Assembly (NCBI RefSeq): GCF_051020985.1 | Contig: NC_135007.1 | Span: forward strand, 5,709,501 to 5,773,500 | DNA length: 64,000 nt | DNA from: Nomia melanderi | Taxonomy: Eukaryota > Arthropoda > Insecta > Hymenoptera > Halictidae | Reading direction: 5' to 3' | Part shown: positions 1-10,676 of the stretch, piece after piece | How positions within the stretch are numbered: position 1 is the first letter of the stretch | How the letters are laid out: each line of letters starts with the position of its first letter | The notes under the pieces: model-generated | Database searches by the model: none | The model's input: only the letters and a program-made list of their open reading frames with translations | What the model was told of the DNA's origin: nothing | Program-made: the position numbers and the translations under genes

Positions 1-2295
1 AAGAAGTAAATTTCCGTTTTTAATTAATTTCATATTAAAAATGTTTAGAAGCGCAGAAGTACATATTAAAAAATCAACTAATTATATCAAATGTATATTA
101 ACAAACATTTTCTTTCTTTTATTTGCAGACATCTTTTGTTTCTTCTTTTCTTTTAGCTTAAGAAATCTTTTTCCTTTTATCTTCAGACATCTTTTTACTC
201 GTCTATATTTCTTCTAGATTAATAATCCTTTCAGTTATTTACATTCCTGTTTAAGTAACAAATCTTTTTATTCGTTTATATTTCTTCAAAAAAGAGCGTA
301 ACCTGTTTATTAATTCACTCTTATGCATTTAAATACAACTGAATGCCGCAGAAACTAAAACCCATCTTACTTCCACATTATTCATTCGTCTTCATTGCGT
401 CTTATTTCCATGAATATTCCCGTTTCTCTTTGTATAAACAGGAAATTAAAGTCGTAGCCCGGTGCCAACGTGTTCTCGTAACCCGAAGGATCCCTGATCA
501 ACGCAACGACAGAGTAACCCCCGTTCAATGGCCACCGAGATCATAGCTTCCGTCGACAACTGTAAAGCGTGACGAAAAATGAAACGGTCTCCGTAAATTT
601 TGGTTGGTGGACGGAGGAAATTGCGTGCCAGTGAAATTTCGGCATCAAATGACGCGATGGATCAAATATATAGCGGAAGTTGCGACAAACGTGTAAATGA
701 GGCGACGCGATAATGCATTGCTCGCTGCGAAAAATGAGGAAAATGACGCGTGTTGCTCGTTCGACTACAGTTTTCCGAAATTCCGATCATACCACGGCTA
801 TTTTCAGCACCCGTTCGTCACTTCAAACGCTGTTTATGACTACGACTGTTGATCATAGCCGTAAAAATTGTATTCGACACGTAATCACAACGTCTGAAAC
901 TACGGAGGTTAAACTACACTATCACCAATAAAAGCACGTATGGCGAATCTTTTTCCTGGAAACTGCCATCATAAAAATAGTGAAAACGTAGGGTAGTTTG
1001 AACTTTTCTTTACGATACTTTGTTAACCCTACACACTTGAGAGGCGACACGCAATCGTCATTTGATTTGATAACAAAATTAGAAACATGTGACAATCAGT
1101 ATGAGATTTAATGTAATTAGATACGAAATATTAAAATCAGTATTAAAATGTGTTTAATATCTTTCACAAAATTTTAATACAAAATTATACCCCTTCATAC
1201 GTGTATTATTTTTATTTAATGTAATAACAAATTTAATCAATATTTCATTAGAAAATTATAAACATAGTAGTGAAAAAACTTTCGAGTGAAAAGAGTTAAT
1301 AATAAATAGGAAATTTTCTTGCACATAACGTGCAATTGTTCAGGAATTTTAGTACGTGATTACCTGAGCGAACCTGAGATGCAAGTGGTTATCGGAATTA
1401 TCGACTGGCTGCGTTAAACCGCAACAACGTGACATGACGTGTTACGTCGCGAAACAATAGGCTTACATGCGAAAGGTCCGTATCTTTAGCTTTACAAATT
1501 TTAGTTTCCCAATATTAATTTTACCAGCAACATAATTATGGGATAATCGAGTTATTCGACAACATTAAAACTTGGGATTTACAGCCTCATAAGGGTTAGT
1601 CTTTATAGGAGTAACATTTCATTAACGTATCTTCCTCCTGAATCATTAAACAATTATAATAAAGAAGAAAACTTCACTTTCTTTACAAAATACAATATTA
1701 TCAACGTGTTCTACTTTTAAGAAATGAATTATAATTTATTATACTCAAAATTCTAATAATTACTTTTAATTAGTCTAAATCTAACACTGCCACTCCACTC
1801 TATGTAAAATTAATAACAAGAACAAATATTGAATACAACCGAATTTTTTATGTTACGATCGAACATATCAACTAACTGTATCAAAGTCAACAGAAATTTC
1901 CAAAATCTACTACTTATCTAAAGTCCATCAAATTAGAATTACCATTTCCTCGACGAGGCTGGAGAACCACTAAAAACTGAAGGCCACCGCACTTTCCCAA
2001 AATTTGTATGTCAACGACACAGATGCAAATATTGCTGCTCGCGTTCTCGCAAGACTGTAAAAATGAAAATCACGGTGACTGGGTAATCTCGATCTACTTC
2101 GACCCTTTCCGGAACGGCCCTCTTCTCTGATATCTCTCCGTAAATGTAGATTCAGATTTCACCAGATTTACGTTACGAAAGCAGCTCTCTTCTTCGGCCG
2201 CTTAACACGTTCGCGACCACGAATTTGAAACACCCTAACCGTGGATCATGCCTTTCTTGCAACTGTTTAGAGTGATGTGTTATTCATATAATTTT

Positions 2296-2510
2296 TACAC
2301 ATTTAAAAATGTTTGACTTTTCAAAATTCCTCTATAAAAACTCCAAGAGTATATCTATTGAAACTTTAATTGACTTGCAGGTAAGTTTGCGTATTTCTAA
2401 ATCAATTCCTGTAATAACTGTCCAGGGAAACATCTGTTATCTTTTTAATAATTGCAAGCAGAAGAAATCATAAATGGGTTGTTTGGCCTGTCCGGTAGCT
2501 TTAGTGCTAA
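2296..2510. mobile_element. TTAA-type MITE, type A variant (left end decayed)
   Basis: Aligned with the element at 46102-46305 across its body (CTCCAAGAGTATATCTATTG versus CTTCAAGAGTGCATCTATTG). The right end GGTAGCTTTAGTGCTAA is a variant of GGTAGTTTTAGTGTTAA. The left terminus is not clear. Confidence 0.5.
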
Positions 2511-2893
2511 AACATTAACTAAACCAAACAAAGCATTTTAACATAACATTTTAACATAAATGTCAAGTATACCTGAAGTATTCATACAGTCAAAGCGACC
2601 ATAGGGTATACTATACGCCAAATATATGTTAATATCATCATATCAATAGTAGTCAACAGCGTCACACACATGTGTCCCTGCATATCGAATCGCTGTGTCA
2701 CACATACACTGCCAACTAAAGTTTGGAACCACTTAATATGTAACGTCACAAATACAAAATTATATATCTTATAAATATATAAACAAATTAACAAAAATGA
2801 TATATCCTTATATTTGACTAATGCACATGTCCATGTTTCTTCATCATACACAAAAATTCTCCAATAAAAGTTGTTTATAAAAAAAGTAGAAGC

Positions 2894-3068
2894 TTAACTG
2901 TGGAGTTTAACGAAGAACGAATGCACCTAGGGTCTATTTTAATGAAAAACCAAAGCAAACCAAAGACTAATTACATGTTTATCTGAGAAAATAAAGAATC
3001 CGTTGTTGAAAGAATTAGTATCATTTCAAGCTTTAAGATCACGTGTAATATTCGTCGAACGCAGTTAA
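2894..3068. mobile_element. TTAA-type MITE, type F copy 1
   Basis: Starts TTAACTGTGGAGTTTAA and ends CGAACGCAGTTAA. Shares AATGCACCTAGG and the TTTATCTGAGAAAATAAAGAA segment region with the copies at 8604 and 51601. Shorter than copy 3 by an internal deletion. Confidence 0.6.
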
Positions 3069-3931
3069 CTGGTTAACCGATGTACTGCTCCCAAATTTTG
3101 GACCAACAGTGTATGTGACGTGTAGTCGTGAACGTGATAAGTTCGGAAAGAGATTGTAGACCGATTCTCTGAGGTCAGAGATCTTCAGCTGAATTGACTG
3201 ATGTAAAAGTGAACGTATACTCTTGCTCGTGGTTGAGACAGCCGGTCGTAACGAGGGTAATAAGGTTCCGCGAGTGAAAAAGATAGATAGAAGTTTAAGG
3301 CGACGCCGAAGATTTTCTATTTGCAGTTTGCTTTGGAGATTTTGCCACTTATGTACCCACTCGTGATCCGCGATGCGTACGCACGCAACCCTTCCCGCCG
3401 TCATTTTTAAGGCGCGTCCTATCTCACGGCCATGAAACGACGCTCGTGTCTTGTCGTCGTTTTCTAAAATCGTTGTTCGTCCGCTCGAGATTAAAGGTAA
3501 ATAATAAAGCGTATCTCCTCGCTCTTCAATTTTGAAACAGCGGCGCTCGCATGCACCCATAGTCATTAACCAGCCTGCTGTTTCGCATAATGTACAAACG
3601 AAGTTTATGAGCTCATACACTGTTCGTGGATTTAATTAAGCTTCGAATCGAAAGCGATACACAAATAAGGAATCACGCACGGCTGATGAAAATTTCTGAA
3701 ACGAATTCTAAATTAGATTTCAAATGAGAAATATTTGAATATTTTGTGATAATTTTTGAGCATTTGTGTGGGATATTTACATGAAACGATTTACGATGTA
3801 CGAAATTTATTTATATATTTATAGGAAATGTGTTTGTATGAAACGGTTGTGGAGTTGAACGTAATATGCAAAATGAATTTGATTCGGCTGGAAATAATTA
3901 TTTAAAATGTGGATTTACCGCAAATAATTAT

Positions 3932-4189
3932 TTAACAATAAACGTACCGTGAATGATCAAATGATCGATTTCAAAATTTGATTGAAAATTCTCCGTTTTC
4001 TTTCGTTCATTTAAGTAAATCAATTCCAACATTATCCGATTAATCAGTTTTTCAATGTTTGTCTGTCCTACTGTTTCTGTTTCCAATAAGAAATATTTAT
4101 CGTTTAACTTGTGTACCTTTATTTTATAACTAATTATTTGACTGATTACAGTAGGTATAGATACAAAGTATCAGTACGTTTAATGTTAA
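3932..4189. mobile_element. TTAA-type MITE, type D copy 1
   Basis: Bounded by TTAACAATAAACGTACCG and the inverse CAGTACGTTTAATGTTAA. The body aligns with 23771-23981 (TTTCCAATAAGAAA and TAACTAATTATT are shared). Confidence 0.65.
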
Positions 4190-4678
4190 AATGTTGATTC
4201 AGTATATTGGACCGTTATTCGATTCGAACAATTTTATTTTTGCTATCAGTACATTGTTACCTTAATATTTTGTTTCAAATATGTACATAATCTATTTCTT
4301 ATTAATCATCAACTTAAAATATATTAATACTTAACGGTAAACTTACTTGCCATCGTTTACGCTATTTCAGGCGTAAAATGACTTTAGTTTAATTACACTA
4401 GAATATTTCAAAGCAAGTAAAGTATTTTTGAATATTATTTTAAAAATTGATTGCTACAGATGAAAATATTTCAAAAATATTTTCTATTCAAAATCATACG
4501 TACAATTTTAAATAAAATATAGTTTTTACCGTGTTTCATGTAAAATGATATTTTTAAATTCAACATTCGCAGCACTTCGACTTGTTTCGTCAGTAATGAG
4601 GTGCCATACAGAAATATTTTAACCTCTGTCGGCGTTTTAATTTACGTGTAAAGTGACTCGCAGGAAATGAAATTCCAG

Positions 4679-4936
4679 GTACCGACCAGCCACCCAGCCC
4701 GCCTCTTCTCGTTCATGAACCCGTTGGCCATCGAGATTTGGCTGTACGTTTTAGCCGCGTACGTCCTCGTCTCCGTGACGATGTTCGTGGTGGCGCGTTT
4801 CAGCCCGTACGAGTGGAACAATCCGCACCCCTGTCACGCGGGTTCCGAGGTTGTCGAGAACCAGTTCTCCCTGGCCAACAGCTTCTGGTTCACCATTGGT
4901 ACATTGATGCAGCAGGGCAGCGACCTAAATCCCAAG
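4679..4936 (+). CDS. Grik: Kainate receptor exon: M1 and pore loop with Q/R site
   Basis: Encodes VPTSHPARLFSFMNPLAIEI, then the M1 helix, FSPYEWNNPHPC and the re-entrant pore loop ending TLMQQGSDLNPK. The donor is AAG|GTAATT, phase 0. Two acceptors are possible: CAG at 4676-4678 (chosen, because conserved sequence starts exactly at VPTS) or CAG at 4661-4663, which would add five residues (EMKFQ). Both keep the frame and both have weak pyrimidine tracts. The first Gln of QQG is the residue that is edited to Arg in vertebrate GluK1/2; the genome here encodes Gln, so unedited channels should be calcium-permeable (family knowledge). Confidence 0.93.
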
Positions 4937-7900
4937 GTAATTAATTGTTCCACTCAACCCTTAAATGCTATTGTCAGGCGTTTGCATTATCACGTTCCTG
5001 GTAAAGTACGTGATAAAACTAAGCTGTTTTATGGTAACAATTCAGTACTGTTGATAGCATGAATAAATATCTACAATTTAAAGATTACCAGTTATTACGT
5101 TTTTCAATGATATTAAATCTAAATTTACACGATGCGACATTTTATATATTAAATAATTTCTAACGATTCGATGAAATAATCTCGCTCTTGATAAATTTGC
5201 AATGCGTTATTTATAATATTATAAGTTATACTTTAAAGTACAGAAAACATTTGTATTCATTTTTGTATTCAGAGTTCGATTCGATTAATGTGTGCATTCG
5301 TTTTTAAGGTACAGTAATATGATTTTAGAATAGTTGTACCGTGTTCCTTCTCAATAGCTCTGTCACTTTGAACTGATGTACTTCTAAAGAAGAGTGAACA
5401 CAATTCTACCATTCTTTCGTTCGCTTGCGGTTCAGTTCTACTTTATTTCGTTCCGTACACTCGTTGTTATTCCACTCGCAACCAGTCGACAAGTCTGACA
5501 CAGCACTGTCAGTTAGTTCCTTTCGACAGAATTCCCTCGATGGGTTCTCATATTTGCCTAGGTTTAAATGTTGTCGAATAATACACCGTGACTACCAAAT
5601 GTTTAAAATATCGATTCGTACAGCATATTTATATCGTCTGAACTCAAATAACGTGCGCACAGTTATTATTTTTAATTTAACAGCAAAGAGGAGCACGAAC
5701 ATATTACGGAACTGTTAACCTTTCTGTTTTAGTGGAGCTTATATCCGAAGTTTTTTATTTACTAGTTTTTCAATTTACTTCAGTTCAAACAACTATAGTC
5801 TCCCGAAATAAAAACGTTTCCACGAATTTTTTCGACATTCTAACAAAAAGTCAACAAAACCGTTTCAATTACTAGAAAAATCGATGTTATTTCCTTCCTC
5901 CATTTTCACAGGAAAAATCCGTTAAAATAGCTACACTATGCAAACCTACAAAATAAATTTCAACATTTTTTGTAAATACAACAGTACAAACTTCAAATTT
6001 CACAATTATATAATTTGAAACAATTCCGTATGAAGTATTTGTCAAGAGAAAATACCGTATTTCCATTAACGGTTTGAAAGCAATCAATTTGTTAAAGATT
6101 CAGATCTTACATGGTGTTTCTCACTGGTTTTATCATCATTATTCGTTATCAGGCAACGAGCACTCGGATCGTCGGCGGCATCTGGTGGTTTTTCACTTTG
6201 ATAATCATCTCCTCGTATACCGCGAATCTCGCTGCGTTTCTAACGGTCGAGAGGATGATAACGCCCATTGAGAATGCCGAAGATCTCGCTGGTCAAACGG
6301 ATATCGCCTATGGGACCCTGGACAGCGGAAGTACCATGACTTTTTTCAGGGTAAATGAGTCATCATTCCTTATCATTTTACCCACGTCTAGAAGATAATG
6401 AAAATAACTTTAAGACGATAAAATAGCGCAACTATAAAAGTAATTTAAAAATAATAAAGAGAAAAGTATCTTCAAGAGTAGGTAATGTCAACTAAAAAAA
6501 AAATCCTACTAAATGAGTGTTAGTTAATTTAATATAATTAAATAATTTAATTCATCTTTTAAGTGGTAGGTAATTTTAAAAATATTAATTTCTCAACTTA
6601 TTATTAGAATAATATTTTTCTTCAGTTGGCAAATACCATAATTAATATATTGAACCATTTTTCATATAACCCTGTATACTTAATATTTTTCTAAGGTGTT
6701 TACAATTTAATCTATAAATATAATGAATAATTACCGAAGGACTCAATGATCGAGACGTACAAAAAAATGTGGCGGTTCATGGAGAACAAAAAGCCATCAG
6801 TGTTCGTGCCGACTTATGAAGAAGGAATTCAAAGGGTTCTTCAAGGCGACTATGCTTTTCTAATGGAGTCGACTATGTTGGATTACATCGTGCAGAGAGA
6901 TTGCAATCTGACTCAAATCGGTGGACTTCTTGACAGCAAGGGTTACGGAATCGCCACGCCTATGGGTAAAGCACATTTTTCTACCCGTTATCATGCGCTT
7001 TTAATCATATTAAATGAAAAGTATGATTACAACATTCCTGTTAATTCTTCACAGGCTCTCCCTGGCGAGATAAAATATCCTTGGCGATTCTAGAGCTGCA
7101 AGAGAAGGGTGAGATCCAGATGCTGTACGATAAATGGTGGAAGAGTCCCGGCGACACTTGCATGAGGACTGAGAAAGGAAAAGAAAGCAAGGCGAACTCT
7201 TTGGGAGTAGATAATATAGGTGAGCTTCGATTGCAAAGTACTGAAGAATGTCTACATCGATCGATTTGTAAAAAAGAAGCTTAGCTTGCTAAATTTTCTT
7301 CTAAGGGATTATCTGGTCATTTTTAAGCCTTTGAATGCTTTTTATTTTATTCAACTGAGTTTTTCCAATGTTATTTACTTTACATTGAATTCAAAATAAT
7401 ATTTCACTTTTAAAGCATATTTCAATCGAATTATACAATATTAATTATATAATAAAATCTACAAATGATTCGCCTATATTCTGGAACACCTTTTCTTTTA
7501 TTTATCTTTCTTGCATTTCATAGATTCTAAAATAAATTCGGTTCACTCAATTTTTAAGCTCCGACAAGCTCATATGTGACTGGCGTAACGATCAAAGTTT
7601 TAATGATTCCAGTTGAACTAGTCAAACTGGTGATAGTCGCAGAAATTTTCATTTTCGCTAAATTTTTTACAAAAACCGACATCAAAGAAAAGTATTAAAA
7701 ATAATTTGAACATTTTGGTAACAGTGGCAAAGGATATATAAATAATACTTGAAGATCAGAAACATCTGTATTACATGATAATTTACAGAATATTCGTTAC
7801 AACTGTCTAACGAAACCTATCGATTTACGAGTATCGAACCGATACTCCAGTAAACATTTTCGTTCTCGTTTGTTTCGATCTCTTATCGTGCTCCTTCATT

Positions 7901-10676
7901 CATCCCAATCGCGCTCAACGCGACAGGTTAAATGAAGCTTCCACGGTGTAGCGTTCTGAAATCAGGACAAACGAATTTTTACATTTGCTTGAGAATGAAC
8001 ATCTTCTGTTGCCTTTTAGGCGGAGTGTTCGTCGTTCTGCTGTGCGGCCTTGCGTTCGCCGTGCTGATCGCGATTTTCGAGTTCTGCTACAATTCCAGGA
8101 GGAACACGCCGGCGGAACGGGTGAGTCCAATCAGCGCTGAGATAAAAAACAGAAAATGCAAGTGCGACCGCGTCCCACACGATTTCACGGATCGTTCGAC
8201 GAACAATTCGTACGCGGGATGGACAAAACATTTTTTTCAGACAAGCGCGCACGTAACGCATGACCTTAGCAGTGCATGAGTTTTTGTCGCTTTTGTTCCA
8301 TTTTTCCGTGTCGCCGTGGACTTTTTCGGCGCAGCATGAGCTCATCTTCCACTGAAGCATGCCGGCGGACCGCAAACGCACGAAGCTCAATCGTGACCCA
8401 AGGTCCGTTTTTTTTCAAACTTCATTCTACTCCATTGACTTTTCTTTATCGTCTACTGCTTCTGTTACTGTAGACGCGCCTCATTTTTATCCAAATTTTG
8501 CATCGTCGTTAATTTTGTTTTATTGACTTTTATTCTCATTTTGTTATGTTCTAAACTATATATCTGGTCACTAGTTTGGAATCATATAAGAATTTTCAAC
8601 CTTCTAACTGTGGAACTTAGTTTCACAAATCTCTTGTTCTACGCTGTACGAATGCACCTAGGATATATTTTAATGGAAAACCAAAACAAAACAAAGAACA
8701 ATGACACGTTTATCTCAAGAATAAAGAATTCGTCGTTGAATGAATTAGTATAATTTCGAGCTTTAAGATGACGTATATACTCGTCAAACACAATTAACTG
8801 GTTAATAATATTCTCTTAAACATATCAATTTTCCTCCATGCCTCGCAGTTATTAGGTTTAGACACGATTATTGAAACTCGAATGTTGACTTTTATATATA
8901 AATAGAATAATTTTTAATTATTTCATTCTCAAAATCGAGTCCACCTGTTTTCTTTCGATGACAGTTTTTAAGGGTTAAATTTCTTGTGCTGTTAATCAAA
9001 TTCCGAGTTTCTTGGATTCGAAAAACGATTCGAAACTTTTGACCAGGTTTTGGCCAAATAGTATCAATGATATCTGAAAGGATTTAACCAAACGTTTGAA
9101 CGCGCCACGTTTAGTCAGTAGATTCTAATTTCTTCAGCTATGATAACTGGTTTATTTTGGAATACATTCTCATAAACAATATTGACTCAGAGAGCTCCAG
9201 TATCAACACCAGCCGGTTCGGGTTCTCTGCAAGGGATCTCTCAGTCAGTGCAACAGCAACAACAGCAACAGCAAGCGCCGCAGCAGCAACAACAACAGAA
9301 TCAGCAACAGGAGTCGCTGTGCTCCGAAATGGCGCGGGAACTGTGCCGCGCGTTGCGATGCCATGCGTCGTCGCGACGTCGACGCGCCTGCGAAAAGTGC
9401 TCGACACACGTGATCGGCTATCCGCCGGACATCCCCACTGCCACCCCTTTGAACGGGATGAGATCCCAGGTATTATCTTTGAAAAACGTTATTCAAAGTG
9501 TTTCAAATAAATATCTATATAAAATGATAAATTAAATAAATTATTGTTAGACGAATATATCATCTCGATTTTTGGTAATCAATATTGATGGCAATATTAT
9601 TTTATTACTATGAATCATTTTGATTGCTAAACTTAAGACTGCTGAAATATTACTTAAAATTAATCAAACTTTCATTAATTCTGTAATTTCAACTAACCCC
9701 TTCTCGTCGAGGGAAGAAACTTTCGCTCACTTTTTAATCATTTACCAATACGAAATTTATATTTTTTTATACGATATTCGACTTCTGTATAAACATTCGT
9801 AGTGTATTGATGATCACTCGTAAATGTTTTTTTAAGCTAATTTGTGAAAACAGTAGTATCTAGCTGGCAACGAGAGAGTTTTATGCAACATTGAAAGATA
9901 CAGGCCTATAATAAAGACCCTAATTACAGGATAATAATTTACGTTTACGGAGAACAATCAATTAAACCGTTAATCAAGCGAAACAGCCCCACTGTACATC
10001 ATTAGTAATAGGAAACACAATGAAATAATGGGCCATGTTATTACCCAGATTCAATTGCGTTCGAGCGGCCTCGGTACATCGGCGTAATTGTTAACTCAAC
10101 GATATCGCAATAACCCGCAATAAATTAAACCCTATCGCATCAAATGCGATTCTTTCACAGAGCAATAATTGCTGACTGATCAGGTGAATTACATGGGCAT
10201 TGCATTACATTGGTAGTACATTCTGATAATATTGCAGACAAATACTGACAAACAGAAATGATTAGAACATTACTAAAATCAGGCACGATAGTTCTTTAAT
10301 TTTTATATTACACTTTCGTATCTTTATTCTATTTCACTTGTAGAAACAGCAAAACAAAATTTATATTGCATAATGTAGAATGAATAAAGTTAATAAATAA
10401 GTTAATAAATATTATGAATGTTAAATAAACAGTAAATAAATAGTAAATAGCTATAGATCATTAGGAAAAATCAGTTTTAAATCATCCTCTTATATATTCG
10501 ATAAATGATCAGATTTAGAATTAGGTTCACTTCGATAAGAATGATAAAAAGATAATTCTCTTAAACGGACTTCTTTGCAGAGAAGCAGCCTGGGTGTTCC
10601 CACGGTCGAATTGCCACCGCACATTCACATGCACCATCACGCACCACCGCCACCCAATGACTACGACGAGTCTTAA
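4679..10676 (+). CDS. Grik: Kainate-type ionotropic glutamate receptor, C-terminal half (7 exons)
   Basis: Seven phase-compatible exons (4679-4936, 6153-6350, 6740-6965, 7055-7219, 8020-8120, 9191-9469, 10581-10676) encode 440 residues of a glutamate-gated cation channel subunit of the plasma membrane. In order: M1 (about residues 14-42), pore loop ending in MQQGSD, M3 with the gate motif SYTANLAAFLTVERM, ligand-binding lobe S2 with STMTFF and YAFLMEST (the Ser-Thr and Glu that contact glutamate in GluK2), M4 (about residues 283-308), then a cytoplasmic tail with polyGln and a His/Pro-rich end. The match to vertebrate GRIK2 runs from the M1 flank through M4, and the order RIVGGIWWFFTLIIISSYT is typical of kainate subunits. 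Family knowledge: kainate subunits are tetrameric and act at neuronal synapses. The amino-terminal domain and S1 lobe lie outside the window. Which insect paralogue it is cannot be settled here. Confidence 0.95.
4937..6152 (+). other. Receptor intron (1216 bp)
   Basis: Bounded by GTAATT and TTATCAG. AT-rich. The open frame of the preceding exon runs 42 codons into the intron before stopping at 5062, which is ordinary read-through rather than coding sequence. I see no repeat or gene in it. Confidence 0.85.
6153..6350 (+). CDS. Grik: Kainate receptor exon: M3 gate and start of S2
   Basis: 66 codons, phase 0 at both ends, bounded by ATCAG|GCAACG and AGG|GTAAAT. Encodes ATSTRIVGGIWWFFTLIII, then SYTANLAAFLTVERM, the hallmark M3 gate of all ionotropic glutamate receptors, and the first part of lobe S2 ending GSTMTFFR. 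The Ser-Thr in GSTMTFF corresponds to Ala689-Thr690 of GluK2, which bind the ligand gamma-carboxylate. Confidence 0.97.
6351..6739 (+). other. Receptor intron (389 bp)
   Basis: AT-rich intron between GTAAAT and ACCGAAG. No other feature seen. Confidence 0.85.
6740..6965 (+). CDS. Grik: Kainate receptor exon: ligand-binding lobe S2
   Basis: Encodes DSMIETYKKMWRFMENKKPS through NLTQIGGLLDSKGYGIATPM; it ends in phase 1 (ATG G|GTAAAG). YAFLMESTMLDY carries the Glu that pairs with the ligand amino group (Glu738 of GluK2), and NLTQIGGLLDSKGYG is the conserved block of the kainate and AMPA families. The next intron is only 89 bp. Confidence 0.96.
7055..7219 (+). CDS. Grik: Kainate receptor exon: end of S2, linker to M4
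   Basis: Starts after TTCACAG and completes a Gly codon from the previous exon, giving GSPWRDKISLAILELQEKGE, then KWWKSPGD and NSLGVDNIG just before M4. Phase 1 at both ends; donor GTGAGC at 7220. The match to GRIK2 (GSPYRDKITIAILQLQEEG) is colinear. Confidence 0.96.
7220..8019 (+). other. Receptor intron (800 bp)
   Basis: AT-rich intron bounded by GTGAGC and TTTTAG with a good pyrimidine tract. No gene or repeat recognised. Confidence 0.85.
8020..8120 (+). CDS. Grik: Kainate receptor exon: M4 helix
   Basis: Encodes GGVFVVLLCGLAFAVLIAIF followed by EFCYNSRRNTPAER, the fourth membrane helix and its basic cytoplasmic flank. Acceptor CTTTTAG, donor CGG|GTGAGT; phase 1 in, phase 0 out. It aligns with the vertebrate [20 protein letters not shown] segment. 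Confidence 0.95.
8121..9190 (+). other. Receptor intron (1070 bp)
   Basis: Runs from GTGAGT to ACTCAG. Contains one TTAA-type repeat copy at 8604-8797. Short open frames at 7932-8390 arise around the M4 exon and are not genes. Confidence 0.85.
8604..8797. mobile_element. TTAA-type MITE, type F copy 2
   Basis: Starts CTAACTGTGGAACTTAG, ends CAATTAA. The body matches copies 1 and 3 (AATGCACCTAGGATATATTT and AGCTTTAAGATGACGT). Inside the receptor intron. Confidence 0.6.
9191..9469 (+). CDS. Grik: Kainate receptor exon: polyGln cytoplasmic tail
   Basis: 93 codons, phase 0 both ends, acceptor ACTCAG, donor CAG|GTATTA. Encodes a Ser/Pro/Gly start, then a stretch with runs of eight, six and three Gln interrupted by Ala-Pro and Asn, then ESLCSEMARELCRALRCHAS. 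That last part aligns with the juxtamembrane module of vertebrate kainate subunits (SFCSAMVEELRMSLKC). A basic RRRR cluster and a CEKC pair follow. The CAG/CAA repeat may vary in length between individuals. It sits between M4 and the conserved module, so it lengthens the cytoplasmic linker. Confidence 0.9.
9470..10580 (+). other. Receptor last intron (1111 bp)
   Basis: AT-rich intron between GTATTA and CTTTGCAG. No gene or clear repeat seen in it. Confidence 0.8.
10581..10676 (+). CDS. Grik: Kainate receptor last coding exon
   Basis: 31 codons plus TAA at 10674-10676. Encodes RSSLGVPTVELPPHIHMHHH then APPPPNDYDES. The acceptor TTCTTTGCAG is strong and the phase (0) fits the previous exon. 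The end is His/Pro-rich and terminates in YDES, which is not a class I PDZ ligand, unlike the ETMA terminus of vertebrate GluK2. Confidence 0.85.
   Translation, partial: RSSLGVPTVELPPHIHMHHHAPPPPNDYDES

Larger units (their letters stand above)
1..4678 (+). other. Intron of the kainate receptor gene (5' part outside window)
   Basis: This stretch precedes the first recognisable receptor exon. No S1 ligand-binding or amino-terminal-domain exon was recognised in it on the + strand, so the upstream exons should lie to the left of the window. It is AT-rich, with a slightly GC-richer patch at 3040-3620 and three short TTAA-type repeats (2296-2510, 2894-3068, 3932-4189). A 193-codon open frame on the - strand at 3039-3620 matches no family I know. 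Confidence 0.6.

Noticed and set aside
9138..9510. Ala/Val/Thr-rich frames on both strands
   Set aside because: Alternative frames of the CAG/CAA repeat in the receptor exon.
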